Assembly (NCBI GenBank): GCA_034440615.1
Contig: JAOTOM010004567.1
Coordinates: forward strand, 251,501 to 315,500
Reading direction: 5' to 3'
Length of the DNA stretch: 64,000 nt
Source: Ashinkailepas kermadecensis
Taxonomy: Eukaryota; Arthropoda; Thecostraca; Neolepadidae
The position numbers and the translations under genes were made by a program. Position 1 is the stretch's first letter, and the number at the start of each line of letters is the position of its first letter. The notes under the pieces are model-generated. The model was given only the letters and a program-made list of their open reading frames with translations, had not been told where the DNA came from and did no database searches. Positions 40,140 through 52,496 of the stretch are shown in pieces.

Positions 40140-40976
40140 GAGGTGATGGGCTCTCAAGAATCGAGCCGGCACCACAAAATGTCGCGCTTGGGCGCCACAA
40201 ATTCTCGCTAAGACACCGAAATATTCGCATTCGGGATCCCAAACAATTGAAGAGGTCCCGAAAACTCGGGCTGGGGCCAGAAAAATAGTGCTGGTCCACA
40301 AAAAAGCATGCTGGATCTCCAAAATGATCATCTCACCCACCACAATTTCGCATCGGGTGCACCAACTAAATATAGCGGAGCCTCGAAAACTCCCAGAAGG
40401 TTCTGACAGTTCGCGTCAGGACCACGGCAATTCGCTCCTGATCCACAAAGATCACGCTGCGGCCCCGACAAATAGCATTGGAGCCCCAACAATATTCGTC
40501 GAGGACCCAAACAAGAACAGCGTGGCCCACAAATCGTATCATCGGAACCTGAAAAAATAATGCCCCCAGACTAAGCAGGGATTCTGTGAAATAAGTCTCT
40601 GCGCGAAAAAAAATCACTCTGTAGCACCAAACCGATCGCACAAGAGGCCTCCAATTATCGCGCATGTCCCCACAAAAACGTGCCGGGGCTAGAACAATCG
40701 CGGCCGTACACAAAAATATGGCGTCGGGTGTCCTAAGAATTACGCCGAGACCCGGGCTTAAAAAAAAATTGCACTATGTCTCGAAGTATCGCGTCGAGCA
40801 TAGAAGGCTCGCGTTGGGTCTCCGGAACCACCTGCCGGAGCCTGGACATTCGAGCCGGGACACAGAGAAGTCGCGCCGGAGCCCCCAAAATCGCGCTGGA
40901 GCTCCACAAAAATGCATCTGGTCTCAAATAGATACAGTGGGGATCTAAAAGCACAACTACAGGCCGAAAACGCATC
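40140..40976. repeat. Degenerate ~26-30-bp satellite
   Basis: Loose units of the form CCACAAAA-TCGCGC-TGG-GCC recur throughout. It is interrupted by the Gypsy element: similar CTCAAAA-rich units resume at 54220-54720. Confidence 0.5.
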
Positions 40977-40981
40977 GTGAC

Positions 40982-41166
40982 TGTTATGTCTCTTATTAGT
41001 TGGAGCTCAAAATGATTGTAACTCATAGACGGTTGGGACGGTGCAGACGCTGCGGTTTCCGGGGTTAGACTGTTTATTCGTGGGCGGCCGAACCCACATT
41101 ATCTTGGGCTGCCATATTCGGTGGGAATATGGCAGCGAGTCTGAAAGTCTCCATAACCACCCAATA
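40982..41166 (-). repeat. 3' LTR of the Gypsy element
   Basis: 185 bp. Plus-strand start is TGTTATGTCTCTT. The outer end is intact (ACATAACA on minus); the inner end reads TATTGGG where the 5' LTR has TGTTGTG. Matches 54030-54214 with roughly eight differences. Confidence 0.95.
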
Positions 41167-41397
41167 CCTCCCCAAAACACACAATTACTGGACTCATCTG
41201 CGTCTGACAAGTCGTCAGACATCGCCGAAAGCGCAATGTAGCACAGGTACTATAGCACTGACGGATACCGACACTGACGGACACCACTAGGACTGGCTAC
41301 ATATTGTGGTACGTAGTTCTGCCCCAGGTCACTACCATGCGACTCGGCCTTCGGCGACGGCGAGTCCCGCGTCTCGGCACTCGGTCATCACTGGTCA

Positions 41398-42773
41398 CTA
41401 CACCGTCGATCTTGTCCAAGCCGCCATCCGCTGCCTGGTGTCGACAGGCGGCGTCCTGGCTGCCGTTCGTCTCGTCGGCAGGAGCAGTCGGAGGCTCCTG
41501 CAGGGCGCTCTGCTGGCCTTCGTGAAGAGCGCCGTGCTGCTGCAGACCGACCTGGACAGCCCGCCGCTACCGCCGTCGTGACGCTGCGGCCCGATCGGGA
41601 CGGTCACCAGAGGGCGGAGGGGTCGGAGGTATCGGCGGGTCCGCCAGTATGTCCGACCGCTGGGCATACGGATGACATAGTCGCGCCGTCTCCCGACCGC
41701 TACGACTGTGCCGGACCGGTCCCACAGGCCCGATCTCTCGTCCTGGAGCAGGACATTCCGGCCCGGACGCAGAGGACGCTGCGGGCGTGCCGAGGATTCA
41801 TGCCGCTCCGCTGTGTGGCGCCCCATGTCCTCGGCCTTCTTGTGGCAGAGGTCGGCTGCCTTCTGCCAGACTCTGGCGAATGCACGGTGATGCGGCGGCA
41901 CCGCTGACCGTAGCGGACGGCCATATACCTCCTGTGCTGGCGAGCGGCCGTCCGCTCGTGGTGTGTTGCGCAACTCGAGCAGGCCGTGCGCAAACGCGGC
42001 TGTGTTGAGGTCGCCGCCCACCATTGTCTTCATGACGAGCCTCTTCGCCGCCTACACCGCGGCTTCCGCGTGTCCATTGGACTGGGTAAGTGCGGCGTGG
42101 AGATCTGATGCTCCACTCCCCACCTTTGTAGAAAATCCCGAGTGCGCCGACCTGCGAACTGAGGACCACCGTCCGTGCGCAGAACGCAGGGCACGCCCGT
42201 GCTAGTGAACAAACCTCGCAGCTGTGACACGAGGTCTCGGGCGGTCGCTTCCCCAGTGACGTGGGACACAAACGGGCAGTCAGATAGTCTGGTGACGTAC
42301 ACGAGGTAAGTACGTCCAGCCCAGGAAAAATAGTCGGCTGATACCGCCTCGAATACTCGGGTGGGCGTCTTCTCAGACATCAGCGGCTCATTTTGCTGGC
42401 TCGGGAGATGCGTCTGACACGCACCGCAGGTACCGATGACGTTAGCGATGTCCTGATCCATTTCCGGCCAGTAGACTACATTTCGAGCGCGCCTCTTCGT
42501 CCGGTCCACCCCTTGATGACTGGCGTGGAGTCTCTGCAGTGTCTTTTGCTGGACCTCGTGTCTGGGTATGATCAGCCGTTGTCCGCAGACAATCATGCCG
42601 CCGTCCACCGTCAGACGATTTCGTACACCCCAGTAGGGTCGTAGCAGGGGGTCTAGCTGGGATTTGTGTCCTGGAAATCCAGCTAGGACCACTTCCTTCA
42701 GCGTGATACACTCTGGATCGTTGTCAGCAGCTGACTGGACCTTCTTCAGAGTTGAATCTTCGAATGGAGACAC
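41398..42773 (-). pseudogene. Gypsy integrase, broken
   Basis: The frame at 42773-42030 has the HHCC zinc region (LHASHQG and CGACQTH) and two catalytic Asp contexts (SADYFSW and RTDGGPQF). Near 42070-42090 a one-base shift and a stop disrupt the PQSNG-H-E region containing the third acidic residue. The frame at 42033-41398 continues with the C-terminal domain (NTPRADGRSPAQEVYGRPLR and a GRRRDYVIRMPSGRTYWR string). Integrase would insert the cDNA into chromosomal DNA. Confidence 0.85.
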
Positions 42774-42788
42774 GCAAGATCCATCTTC

Positions 42789-43449
42789 CTACGTTGCGGT
42801 GACCTGTCGGGTGACCATGCTGGCGATCTGGTGGGACACATCCTTCTGGGCTTCCTCATCTTCTGCCGATGGGATGTCCACTGGAGCCCTAGATAATGCA
42901 TCTGGGATGGCGTGTAGCTTGCCCTTCCACCATGTGGCCCAAAAGTTGAACCGCATCAGCTGTTTACGAAGACGCTGGAGCCGCGAATTCTCGATGTCAA
43001 TCAGGCTCTCCGTGTTCAGGATCGGAATGAGAGGCCGATGGTCTGTCACCACCTCGAAACGCTGTAAACCGCTGAGGTACAGCTAACACTTCCTGCATGC
43101 CCGAGCCAGGGGTAGCATCTCGATCTCAATGACCGCGTACCTCGTCTCGATGTCAGACAGGAAGCGGGAACCGCATTGGATGAGGCGCCACCGTCCGATC
43201 TCATCCTGCTGTCGTAGGTAGAATCCAAGGCCGCGGATACGCGCAGCGTCGGTTGCCAGGACGGTCCGACGCTGGGGGTCGAAATAAAATCCAGAATGGG
43301 TGTCAATACCAACGCCTTCTTCACGTCGTTGAAGGCTCCGGTGTGATCCGGCGTCCACAGCCACGCGTTCTTGGACCGGAGAAGCTGTCGGAGCGGCTCT
43401 GCAGCAGCTGCGACGTCAGAAGAGAACTCGCCCAGCTGATTGTCGAGAC
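42789..43449 (-). pseudogene. Gypsy RNase H region, broken
   Basis: Minus frames show KKALVLTPILDF, then a shifted frame with TVLATDAARIRGLGFYLRQQ and TRYAVIEIEMLPLARA, then VTDHRPLIPILN with WKGKLHAIPDALSRAP. This is the usual RNase H sequence between RT and integrase in Ty3/Gypsy pol. Frames shift at about 43083-43330. Confidence 0.8.
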
Positions 43450-43692
43450 CGAGGAGTGCCTGATTGATTGATTATTAGGGTAGGGTTTTAGGGTGCGTCA
43501 ACCCCAATTTGGTTATTTTGCACCTATAACAAGGTTAATTCAGCTCTTCAAGTCCGGAGAGCATAAATATGTGGCAGTAATTCATGATCTATCCAGGTGT
43601 GTATATTATTTGGAAACCTACCTCCGCAAGGAAACAAAAAACTGCTCTATTTTGGACAAATCTGGATATATCGCCGAGTAAGTCCGCCATCC

Positions 43693-44470
43693 TCAGAGTG
43701 TTAGAGTCATGTCCGAATGGCGCCTGCGTTCTTCCGTGTAGTTCGGGCAAGATACCAGCACATGGTGCACGGCCAGTGCTGCATCACACCTCATACATTT
43801 GGGCCTTTCATCCCCGCACAATAAATACCTATGAGTAGAGAGCGTGTGTCCAATTCTAAGGCGACAGAGGGCCACCTCGTCCCTTCTACTTAGGCTGAAA
43901 GACGAGGGCCACAGCGCTAAATGTGGTTTAATTTCTTTTAATTTGTTGGACTCCACTTGGCCCATCTATCCTGCCACCGTCTGAGAAGAAATGATGAAAT
44001 AATTGGGTGGTGGTCACTGGCAGGAAGTGGAAGCACGCGACTACATGGTGCTTGTGCTGCATGCCTTGCGGCCTGATCGGCCAGCTCATTGCCACGGATT
44101 CCGACATGTGCTGGGATCCAGCAAAGTGTTACTTGTTTTCCCAAACGATGTAGCGAAGTAAGTTCATATAAAATGTATCGTACAATGACATGTTGTTGGT
44201 TAAAACTACGCAATGACAAAAGACTGCTCGGAGAATCGTCAGAATAACATTAAAGTCCTGGTCGTCAACCTCGATGTATGCCAGGGCTTTGCTAATGGCT
44301 ATTAACTCGGCTTTGAAGACAGTGGCATGTGAAGGCAGGGGGAAGGATCTCGTAATGGATCCTCTCACGAATGCGCTACCTACACCGGTGTCAATCTTCG
44401 AGCCATCTGTGTATGTGATAATGAAGCCACGGTATGCTGAGGAAATGTGTTCTAATGAACATGATAATAG
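43693..44470 (-). pseudogene. LINE RNase H and C terminus, broken
   Basis: YTDGSKIDTGVGSAFV carries the first catalytic Asp and FKAELIAISKAL the Glu. The frame then breaks near 44233 where the next catalytic Asp is expected (a one-base loss). The adjoining frame at 44219-43938 resumes with LCWIPAHVGIRGNELAD-AA, the typical end of RNase H. The frame at 43965-43693 has a CMRC--A--VHHVLVSCPNY Cys/His motif, as at the C terminus of these elements. Confidence 0.8.
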
Positions 44471-44672
44471 CTCCTCTTTGGTAATATCCCTTTTTCTCTC
44501 GGCAGTGAGGACGATGTCGATGAAGGGGAAGATCAGCTCCCACGGAGGAGCTGTTATTCGTTCACACTGCCTAATTCCTTGCAGTCGAATTCTCGTCTGT
44601 CTCAGGAGTGTCCTCATTCTCACACAGTAAGCTATTCCCCTCCTCACGTGGCCATGAAGGATTATATGTATA

Positions 44673-45941
44673 TCACGAGAAGAAAAAAACAACCTGATAG
44701 GCTGGGTGTGTCGGAAACTGACGCATTTTGCATGCGTAGCGAAGTCCAAGCATTTCTCGTCTCATGCTCCATGGTGGCTCATCGGCGTCTACCAGTATGC
44801 TGACCGTGGGAGAGGTGCGAAATGCTCCGGTAATTATTCGCAATGCAGCGTGGTGTATTGGGTTTAAAATACGTTTTGCGGTAGCACACGCACCGTCGTA
44901 TATAAAACATGCATAGTCTAGTTTGGAACGAATCAGACTGCGATAAAGCAGGTGCAGAGTCCTTCTATCAGCCCCATACGACGTTCGAGAAACACACTTT
45001 ATTGTATTCATGGTTTTAAAGCACTTATCTCGGAGCATTTTTATGCGTTCTCTGTATGTAAGACGATTGTCAAATTGCGCACTGAGAAAGCGAGCCGTTG
45101 GTACAGATGGAACGTTTTGCCCGTAAAGTCTTAATTTTATGTCCGGACAGTGGCGATGACGACGACAGAAATGAACTGCTGCTGTCTTTGCAATAGAAAA
45201 TCTGAAACCATTCAGGCTTCCCCACTTTTCGAGGTGAGAAATTGCAAGTTGCAGCTGTCGTTCCATGAGAGGGGTTGAAGAGCTGCACGTCCAGATAGTA
45301 AAATCGTCAGCGAAAAGTGATAGTCCGATTGATGAAGGTAGTGAGCCGCCGATGTCATTTATTATAAGGGAAAGCAGGGACGTGCTCAAGACGCTGCCTT
45401 GAGGAACTCCCCCAACTTGGTGTAGCCAACTTGAAAACTGGTGGCCGACGCGGACACAAAACTCTAGATTTGTCATGAAGTTTTTCAAGAACATGCCCAG
45501 GGATGCACGGATTCCATACTGATGAATCTTCCGCAGAATGCCGTGCCTCCAAGCAGTGTCAAAAGCGCTTTAAATATCGAAAAACACAGCTCCCAAGTGT
45601 CTATGTTTCGCAAAAGCTATTCGAACTTCGGTGTCGAGCCGTAAAACATGATCTATCGTGCTGCGGTTTTTTCGAAAGCCGCTCTGGTCGTTGGATAAGA
45701 CGTTCTGGTTCTCTAAGAACCACGTAAGTCGGAGGCTAACCATTTTCTCCATTAACTTACTCAATGATGACGTTAGTGATATTGTGCGATAATCAGTGGG
45801 GTCATCGTCATTTTTACAGGGCTTTAACAATGGTATTATGATTGCTTTCCGCCTGGTTGGTGGAAAGTATCCCCTATCCCAAATTATATTGAAAATCGTA
45901 GGAAGTGTATATTTTGCGCATGTTGGTAAATGCTTCAACAT
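44673..45941 (-). pseudogene. LINE reverse transcriptase, broken
   Basis: Frame 45941-45570: IIIPLLKPCKNDDDPTDYRTISLTSSLSKLMEKM and GFRKNRSTIDHVLRL (RT motifs 1-2), ending at AVFFDI. Frame 45494-44673: GGVPQGSVLSTSLLSLIIND, the catalytic LFADDFTIW, then the thumb region. A frame change lies between 45494 and 45570. Confidence 0.9.
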
Positions 45942-47152
45942 TTCGTTGTGGCTCCATCTGGTCCTTCGGACACGCTATTCAATCCACTAATTACAGAGTT
46001 CAGTTCGGATTCAGCAAACGGTAAATTGTAGACAAGTTGTTCTGATGTAATAAAACTGATCTCTTTCCTCGGACACCGGACACGGTGCTGTAGGAAGGTT
46101 AGGTCAGTAGGTTTACTGCGCTTTGCTATGACATGTGCAATATGATTGGCTACATCGCCCGGATCCGTTATTACGTTTCCTCCAACGCTAAGTACTGGCA
46201 GTGGGACCGAGGAGAACTTCCCCGAAATCCTTTTAATTCGAGACCACACTTCCGATGCTGACGTAGTTCGATTTCGTCCGCCTAATATGCTCGCCAGGAT
46301 GTTCGTTTCGCGGCACGTATGGTACGTCGAGCCAGTGCTCGGGCCTGTTGGAACTCTAGCATGTTAGTCATATTGCCATGCTTACTGAATTTTTTAAAGG
46401 CTCGCTTGCGAGCGCGGATAGCCTTTCCGCATTCCTCGGTCCACCAAGGGACTGGAATGCGGCGTCTGTATCTCAGATTCAAAACGAGCCCAGTCTGTCT
46501 TCTTCAAATTCCAGCGTGGTGGCTCTGTTCCCAAAACTACGCCTCTCCGAAACGTTAGCCACACCGGATAGTGGTCATTTCCGAGGAAATCGTCGTCAAC
46601 TGACCATTCGAACTGATGGGTCAGTTGGGGGCTGGCTAGGCTTAGGTCTAAAGCTGACGTCCGACCCGATGGCAGAGTAATATGAGTATGTGCACCCGTA
46701 TTTAAAACGCATTGCGGCTCCTGTAGGATTAAATCCCCCAGTATTCGGCCCCGTGCGTTGATGTATGAGCAGCTACAAACGGTGTGGTGGGCGTTAAAAT
46801 CACCCAGTAGTAGCAATGGTGGTGGAAGCTCAGCAAGCAGATGTTTCAGCTCCACAACAGGAAACGTGGCTCCAGTGGGCAGATATAGGGAGCACATACT
46901 AATGTCGGTGTCGCGAAGCGCTACATGCACTGCGATTGCTTGAAGAGTGGTTCGAAGAGGCAGCTCGCGTGCTGGTACACTATGGTGGACAACAAGCAAG
47001 ACCCCTCCGTGCGAGTTATTTTCAGGGCGAACGTCGCTGCGGAACACAGTGTAACCTTTAATCTTGACGGTATCTTTTGGTGTAAGCTTAGATTCCTGAA
47101 GGCAAATGGCTACCGGACTGCACCGATTTAAAACGGTCACAAGGTCAAGCAT
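45935..47152 (-). pseudogene. LINE apurinic-type endonuclease and linker, broken
   Basis: Frame 47152-46394 shows the APE-like endonuclease motifs in order: ICLQESKL, LLLLGDFNAHH, TSALDLSLAS and NDHYPVWL. Frames 46482-46282 (PVPWWTEECGKAIRARKRAFKKF) and 46249-45935 continue the linker toward RT. The enzyme nicks the target DNA that primes reverse transcription. Confidence 0.9.
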
Positions 47153-47670
47153 TGAGATTTTCAGACCCCGGCAGTTCCATTGTAAAATGGCCGTAAAAAG
47201 AATCAGCTAAAACGTGTAAAAACGATAGAGTGACTAACTCAATAGTCACTGTTGTGTGGAGGATCCTGAGGAGGACATCGGCCTCGCCCTAGGGTTTCCT
47301 CCATCAGCCGGAGACACTTGCCATGGTGGAGCTCGCTTTTGGCCCCAAGGGGGTGACGGTTTTGCTAGAGCATCGTCCCCACGTGGTGGGTGGGACATGA
47401 AAAGTTTCAGCTGGAGCAGCGGAGCCTCCAGGCGCCAATGTGGACAAAGTTACCTGGGTGGTTGGGGCTCTCGACCGTACGTTCGGGGACGAGCTACGGC
47501 TCGCACGCCCCACCGGTCCCAGGTTCGGGGCTCCTTGGCGAACACCGGTGGTCGGGATTCGTGCCACTGATGGGGGCGTGACGGGTATGCGTCGCGACGG
47601 TGCTCCGTGGAGAGATGAATGGGGAGGGGAGGAGCAAGAATTGATGGTGGTGATGTGGGAGTAGGACGGG

Positions 47671-48577
47671 TTACTTTGGATGTGGAAGTAGAGGGTGTGG
47701 TGGACGAGGTGTAAGGGGGCTTGGCGAGTTTTTGGACCGCTGTGCCAGGGCCAACTTTCCTCCCTCCTGCCGTGCCTCCATCCCCGAGAGTTCCTTTGAA
47801 GGCTGTGGGGATGCTAGGGGTGACGTTTCTTTCGCCTGCTCTGGCCTAGATGGCCGAACTGTGGGTGGCACATCCGGTGTCTCCGCCCTCGCGGAAGGAG
47901 GTGTGCAAGTAAAACCAACGAACGCAGCAAAGCGCCCAGTTGTGTAAGCTGGTAGGTTGCTGATGTGCATAGCTCGTCAGGGTACTTCTAGTCTTTTCTG
48001 CGTATGATACTTTCGGGTGACTCTCCTCATATGCCTCTCGGGCCTGTCGAAATGTGATATTTCTGGTGCATTTAAGTGATAAAATCTCTTTCTCCTTCAC
48101 GTAGGCTGGGCATGACTTGTCAGAGGTTCTGTGGGTCACCTGACCCCGTCCACAATTCACACACCATGACTCATGTGAATCACACTTGTCAACAGTGTTG
48201 CCTTCCGACCCACACCGGCCACACGCAGGGCGTCCTCGACAGTACTGGTTCGTGTGACCGTATCGCTGACACCTGAAGCACCTCATCGGGTTGGGAATGA
48301 AAACTCGGACTTTTATTCGAATATAACCTACTGATACTGTGGCTGGTATATCAGTGCTGCTGAATGTTGTAATAATGTTGTTCGACGGATGTAGCTACTT
48401 CTCCCGTCTTACCTTCATTCTCCGCGCCTCCACGACACCGTACTCAGCCAATCCATCAACAATTTCAGCCTCAGACACGTCCCTCAGATCGAAGCAGTTG
48501 ATGACTCCTTTGCAGAAGTTTTATTATTGAGAGGTTCAACTTTAACTGGAATGTTAATGTCTCGTGTTCCGTTCGGG
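47671..48577 (-). pseudogene. LINE ORF1 (nucleic-acid-binding), 3' part
   Basis: Three Cys/His knuckles are visible in frame 48286-47846: CFRCQRYGHTNQYC, CGRCGSEGNTVDKC and CVNCGRGQVTHRTSDKSC, followed by a basic/Pro-rich tail through 47671. The upstream part (48577-48484, RTPNGTRDINIPV) is cut off at 48578 by the hAT-like insertion. Confidence 0.8.
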
Positions 48578-48585
48578 GTGCGTAT

Positions 48586-50375
48586 TAGTGTGTTGCGCTG
48601 GAGGACTTTTCCTCTCGGAGACAAAATGCCATAGTATATTTTTATGTGGGTGGTCATGAAAACATTCATGGTAGCAAAAACCCGGGTTTGATGCGACCCC
48701 CATCCAGCCGGCTCGACCTAAAGTTTCCCCATTCACTTACTATGGTGATGACGTCATAATGTATGCCCATTTTTCCAAACTCAACTCGTAGACGTCGTAC
48801 GGCTACGAATCAGAGACCAGTGGATTGCTCGCAATGAGAGCTTTCAGATGATGCCCATTTTGATGACCTCAGGTTAATTAAGTCACCTTCCAGGTCAGGT
48901 CAAGTTCCTTAGTTTACCCAATAAACGTAATGGATATAAACCGTGGGTCAACCGTCAAAACCTTTTAATGAACATGGTTATGTGCCTTTTCAATGGTACT
49001 GAAGGTCATAATCCATCGTGTCATATAATTTGAATGTCTCACAGGTCAAGGGTCAAAGCAGAGTCGGATCTAGACCAGCTGTTTGGGGCACCCGTTGGAT
49101 GTGGAACGGGTTTCTGCGATCCCGTGAGCGGGTTTAGTTCACTGTTTGCCTAAATTTGAAGAAAACAACCATTTTTGTGCCCGCTTTCGAAGCTCATCAG
49201 GAGGGTAAAGCCCCATTTACCCCCCCCCCACCCCACCCACTGTATCCGCCAGTTTCTTGCGGGATGAAGGAACATTTTGGTTGGAAGACGGACTGTCAAA
49301 GGCACAGCCTGTTGACGCAGTACCGACGCCGAAAGGTGGGGGTGTGAAGCGATGTCTGGCGAGGGCGCCGGGCGGATCTGAGAGGGCGCCGTTCCGATCC
49401 TGGGGGGTGGGGGTGGGAAGCGATGTCTGGCGAGGGCGCCGGGCGGATCCGAGAGGGCGCCGTTCCGATCCTGGTGGGGGGGGTGGAAAGCAATGTCTGG
49501 CGAGGGCGCTGGGCGGATCCGAGGGCGCCGCTTGTCGCCATGGCCCAGGGGGGCGGGCATTAGGGTGTTGCGCTGGAGGACTTTTTCTCTCGGAGACAAA
49601 ATGCCATAGTATATTTTTATGTGTGTGGTCATGAAAACATTCATGGTAGCAACAAAAAAAAACGGTTTTGATGCGACCCCCATCCAGCCCGCTCGACCTA
49701 AAGTTTCCCTATTCACTTACTATGGTGAAACTAGCGCCATATGTGCCAATTTTTCCAAACTCAGCTCGTAGACGTCGTACGGCTACGAATCAGAGACCAG
49801 TGGATTGTTCGCAATGAGAGCTTTCTGATGATGCATATTTTGATGACCTCACGCTAAATAAGTCACCTTCCAGGTCAGGTCAAGTTCCTTATTATACCCA
49901 GTAAGCATAATGGTATAAACCGTGGGGCAACCGTCAAAACCATTTATTGAACGTGGTCATGTGCCGTTTCAATGGTACTGAACGACAATCCATCGTGTCA
50001 TATAATTTGAATGTCTCACAGGTCAAGGGTCAAAGCAGAACGGATGTAGACCAGCTGTTTGGGGCACCGTTGGATGTAGAACGGGTTTCTGTGATCCCGT
50101 GAGAGGGATTATTTCACTGTTTGCTTAAATTTGAAGAAAACAGTCATTTTCGTGCCCGCTTTCGAAGCTCATCAGGAGAGTAACGCCCCATTTGCCTTAC
50201 AACTCACAAAACTGCCACTAGGATCGCTAGTGCTGCCTCCATTGAAACTTTGGAAGCCGCCGGCTGGATGGAGGTTGCATAACGTGGGATAAAAACGTGA
50301 TTTTATTTGTTCCTAGGGCCCCACCCATAAAATCTCGGTATGGCATTTTGGATCTGCAACTAGCGCAACACCCTA
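48586..50375. mobile_element. hAT-like nonautonomous element, internally duplicated
   Basis: Flanked by an exact 8-bp target duplication GTGCGTAT (48578-48585 and 50376-50383), which fits the hAT preference nTnnnnAn. Ends are TAGTGTGTTGCGCT and AGCGCAACACCCTA, inverted at 13 of 14 positions. Inside, a second left end, TAGGGTGTTGCGCTGG, occurs at 49561, and 48586-49220 is repeated at 49561-50195. No transposase was seen. Removing the element with one duplicate rejoins LINE ORF1 in frame. Confidence 0.85.
49330..49535. repeat. ~66-bp GC-rich tandem repeat, about three units
   Basis: Units of GAAGCGATGTCTGGCGAGGG-type sequence with GGGCGCCGTTCCGATCCTGG lie in the unique middle of the hAT-like insertion. 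Confidence 0.8.
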
Positions 50376-50383
50376 GTGCGTAT

Positions 50384-51333
50384 GCTATAAATGAATGAAT
50401 CTAGTTCAAGGGCTCTCCTCGCATCCTCTCCATTACGAAATTCGACCTCGATTCCTCCATCCCGCAACTTGTCACAGCGCACTACACACCCCAAACGATC
50501 GCATCCTCGCTTGCGCTGAAAGGGAGCGTTGATAATTTATTTTCTGGGTCGGTTGATTTGAAAATCAAGATACACAGACTCGAGATGGTTGACGAGGCGG
50601 TACTTGCGTGCCCAAAGTAACGATTTTGTACACGCTCATTGTCCTCGTTGGCCCTGTGCGACACGGTCACATTTGGGCCTTGTCTTCGAACAGAGGGGCG
50701 AGGGGTCTGGTCCTCGAGCGAGGGCCAGGGGACAGTTGTTTGTTAGAAGTATCCATGTAGGTGTTGTTTTATTCAGCTCCTCGTGACGCCCCACCAAATA
50801 GGGGCCCTACTGGGGGGACGCCAGAGTCCCGCGGACGGGAGGACGCCAGGCGCCCGAGGAGCTATACGGGGCAGGCGGCGCCATCACCCGGCCGGGAGAG
50901 AGAGACTCACCACCCCGACCAGGATCGAGCGCCGCCCACCCCTTGACCCCAGCCGGCCGGGCCGGCAGACACTGGGAAGAATCCCAGGTCCCCGGCCCGA
51001 GGCGACCAGCCACTTGACCCGTATGGGGCCCTACGGGCCCGCCGGCTCCTCCGGGATATCAGGACCAAAGAGGCGTGTTGGTCCCCCGTCACAGCTAGCA
51101 CCGTGAAGTTGTCCTACCTGCTCTTAGTGGGGAGAGTTGGTGTTGCCGGGCCAGGTGGAGGACATGGATGTTGAGATGGTATGGGCATTGGAATGGGAGC
51201 GTATGGATGGAAGGACGAGTGAGGAATTCCTAGTCTGGCCCCTCGTCGGCTCACCGGTGGACTGAGATTCCGGGTCCTTAGGGCACTCAATACCCCCACC
51301 ACGTAAAGATGGTGCCTGGTCGGGGGGGGGGGT
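50384..51333 (-). pseudogene. LINE 5' UTR and ORF1 5' part
   Basis: Minus frames include a stretch reading LRDGGIEVEFRNGEDARRAL just upstream of the hAT insertion, typical of the RRM-like part of ORF1, and VTVSHRANEDNERVQNRYFG at 50670-50590 in another frame. The GC-rich 50800-51333 part is probably the 5' UTR. Frameshifts separate the pieces. Confidence 0.6.
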
Positions 51334-51342
51334 CGAGGAATG

Positions 51343-52410
51343 ACCTCAGGTCGATAAGGCTTGTGGGCTGCGGGAACTCGGCGATGGCCTGGAGCTTCTT
51401 CTTGTCCGCGGTGTAGCCGGATGCGCGATCTGGAATCCGCAAAAGTTCACTTCTGACATAGCGAAGGCGCACTTCTCTGGGTTGAGTGTGATACTGTGCT
51501 TGTCACACCTCTGCAGCAGCTCCCAGACACGGCGGATATGCTGGCTGTAGTCCTTGTCGAACACCAGCAGGTCGTCCACCACCTTGCATGTGTTCGGCAC
51601 ATCGCCAAGTGCTGCGTCCCCCGTCGGCTGTATTCGCCGCCGGAAGAGATTAGGCCCATGTGGCGCGCTTGAATCGGAAGCGGCCTCAGGGCATAATGAA
51701 AGTCGTGAGATCACGATCCTCTTCACGGATGGCGATCTGATGATACCTAGACTTGCTGTCGAGCTTGGTGAAGTAGACGGTGCCACGGCCGATCGACGCC
51801 ACGGCGTCGTGCGGGGACCGCACCGGGTACGCAGGTATCTTCACGAAACGGTTGAGCCGGGTGAAGTCCACCGTCAGGCGACATCCAGATACCCGGGGTC
51901 TTCAGATCGCTTGACCACCGGCACGATGGGATGGCACCATGCCGTCGGGTGTTCCACCGGCTCGATGATGTCCTTTGACATCAGCTCCTCTAATTGAGAA
52001 CGAACGTCCTCCCGCCAGCAGAACGGGATGCTGCGAGCCGTTGAGAGAGCCGTTGGTGTTGCATCCTCCGTAAGCTCGATCTTCATTGGTCTACCTGCCA
52101 TCCCCCGTAACTTCGACGTGTCGAACACTCGTGGAAAGGCATTCTTCATGGCAGCAAAGTGTTGCATCCGAACTTCCACGGATGGCACGCCCTGACGTGC
52201 GGCGTCCCACACGGGGGGCTGCCGAGATACAGCCTGCCTGGCTGTGTGCTGACCCGCCGTGGCCGTACCCTGCGGCTCGGCGGCGGGTCCGGCATCCGGG
52301 TCCAAATGCTCCTCGGCTGGGTACCAGATATCTGCGACCCCGGTCGCTGATCCACAGCTGACGCTGCCGATCTGCTGTGGAAATTCAGCAGGCAGGATCC
52401 GGAACTTCAC
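51343..52410 (-). pseudogene. Gypsy reverse transcriptase, broken
   Basis: Frame 52410-51874: KIELTEDATPTALSTARSIP and LMSKDIIEPVEHPTAWCHPI. A stop/shift near 51872 precedes frame 51871-51686: MDFTRLNRFV, FTKLDSKSRYHQIAI. A frameshift precedes VVDDLLVFD near 51580, the YVDD-type active site with Val before the Asp pair. The RT is cut at 51342 by the LINE insertion. Confidence 0.85.
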
Positions 52411-52496
52411 AGAATCATGTCACGATAGCAGGGCACTGTGTCGGAACAATCGCTACCGCTATGGTGTGGACGACGTCACCGAGCTAAAGGGTGACG

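Larger units (their letters stand above)
43459..51333 (-). mobile_element. I/LOA-type LINE inserted in the Gypsy RT
   Basis: Inserted in the same orientation as its host, with a 9-bp target duplication CGAGGARTG (43450-43458 and 51334-51342, one mismatch). Removing the insert and one duplicate leaves the Gypsy RT frame continuous through its conserved LRSFL-GL position. The 3' end on the minus strand is an AATC-type simple repeat at 43461-43475. The element has an ORF1 with CCHC knuckles and an ORF2 with endonuclease, RT and RNase H. Without the nested hAT-like element it is ~6.1 kb, the length expected for a full-length member. Both ORFs are broken by indels and stops. Confidence 0.9.

Noticed and set aside
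48590..50200. LTR pair of a short LTR retrotransposon (two ~630-bp direct repeats)
   Set aside because: Ends are inverted TAG-GTGTTGCGCT termini with an 8-bp duplication, not TG-CA; there is no primer-binding site and the right repeat is longer.
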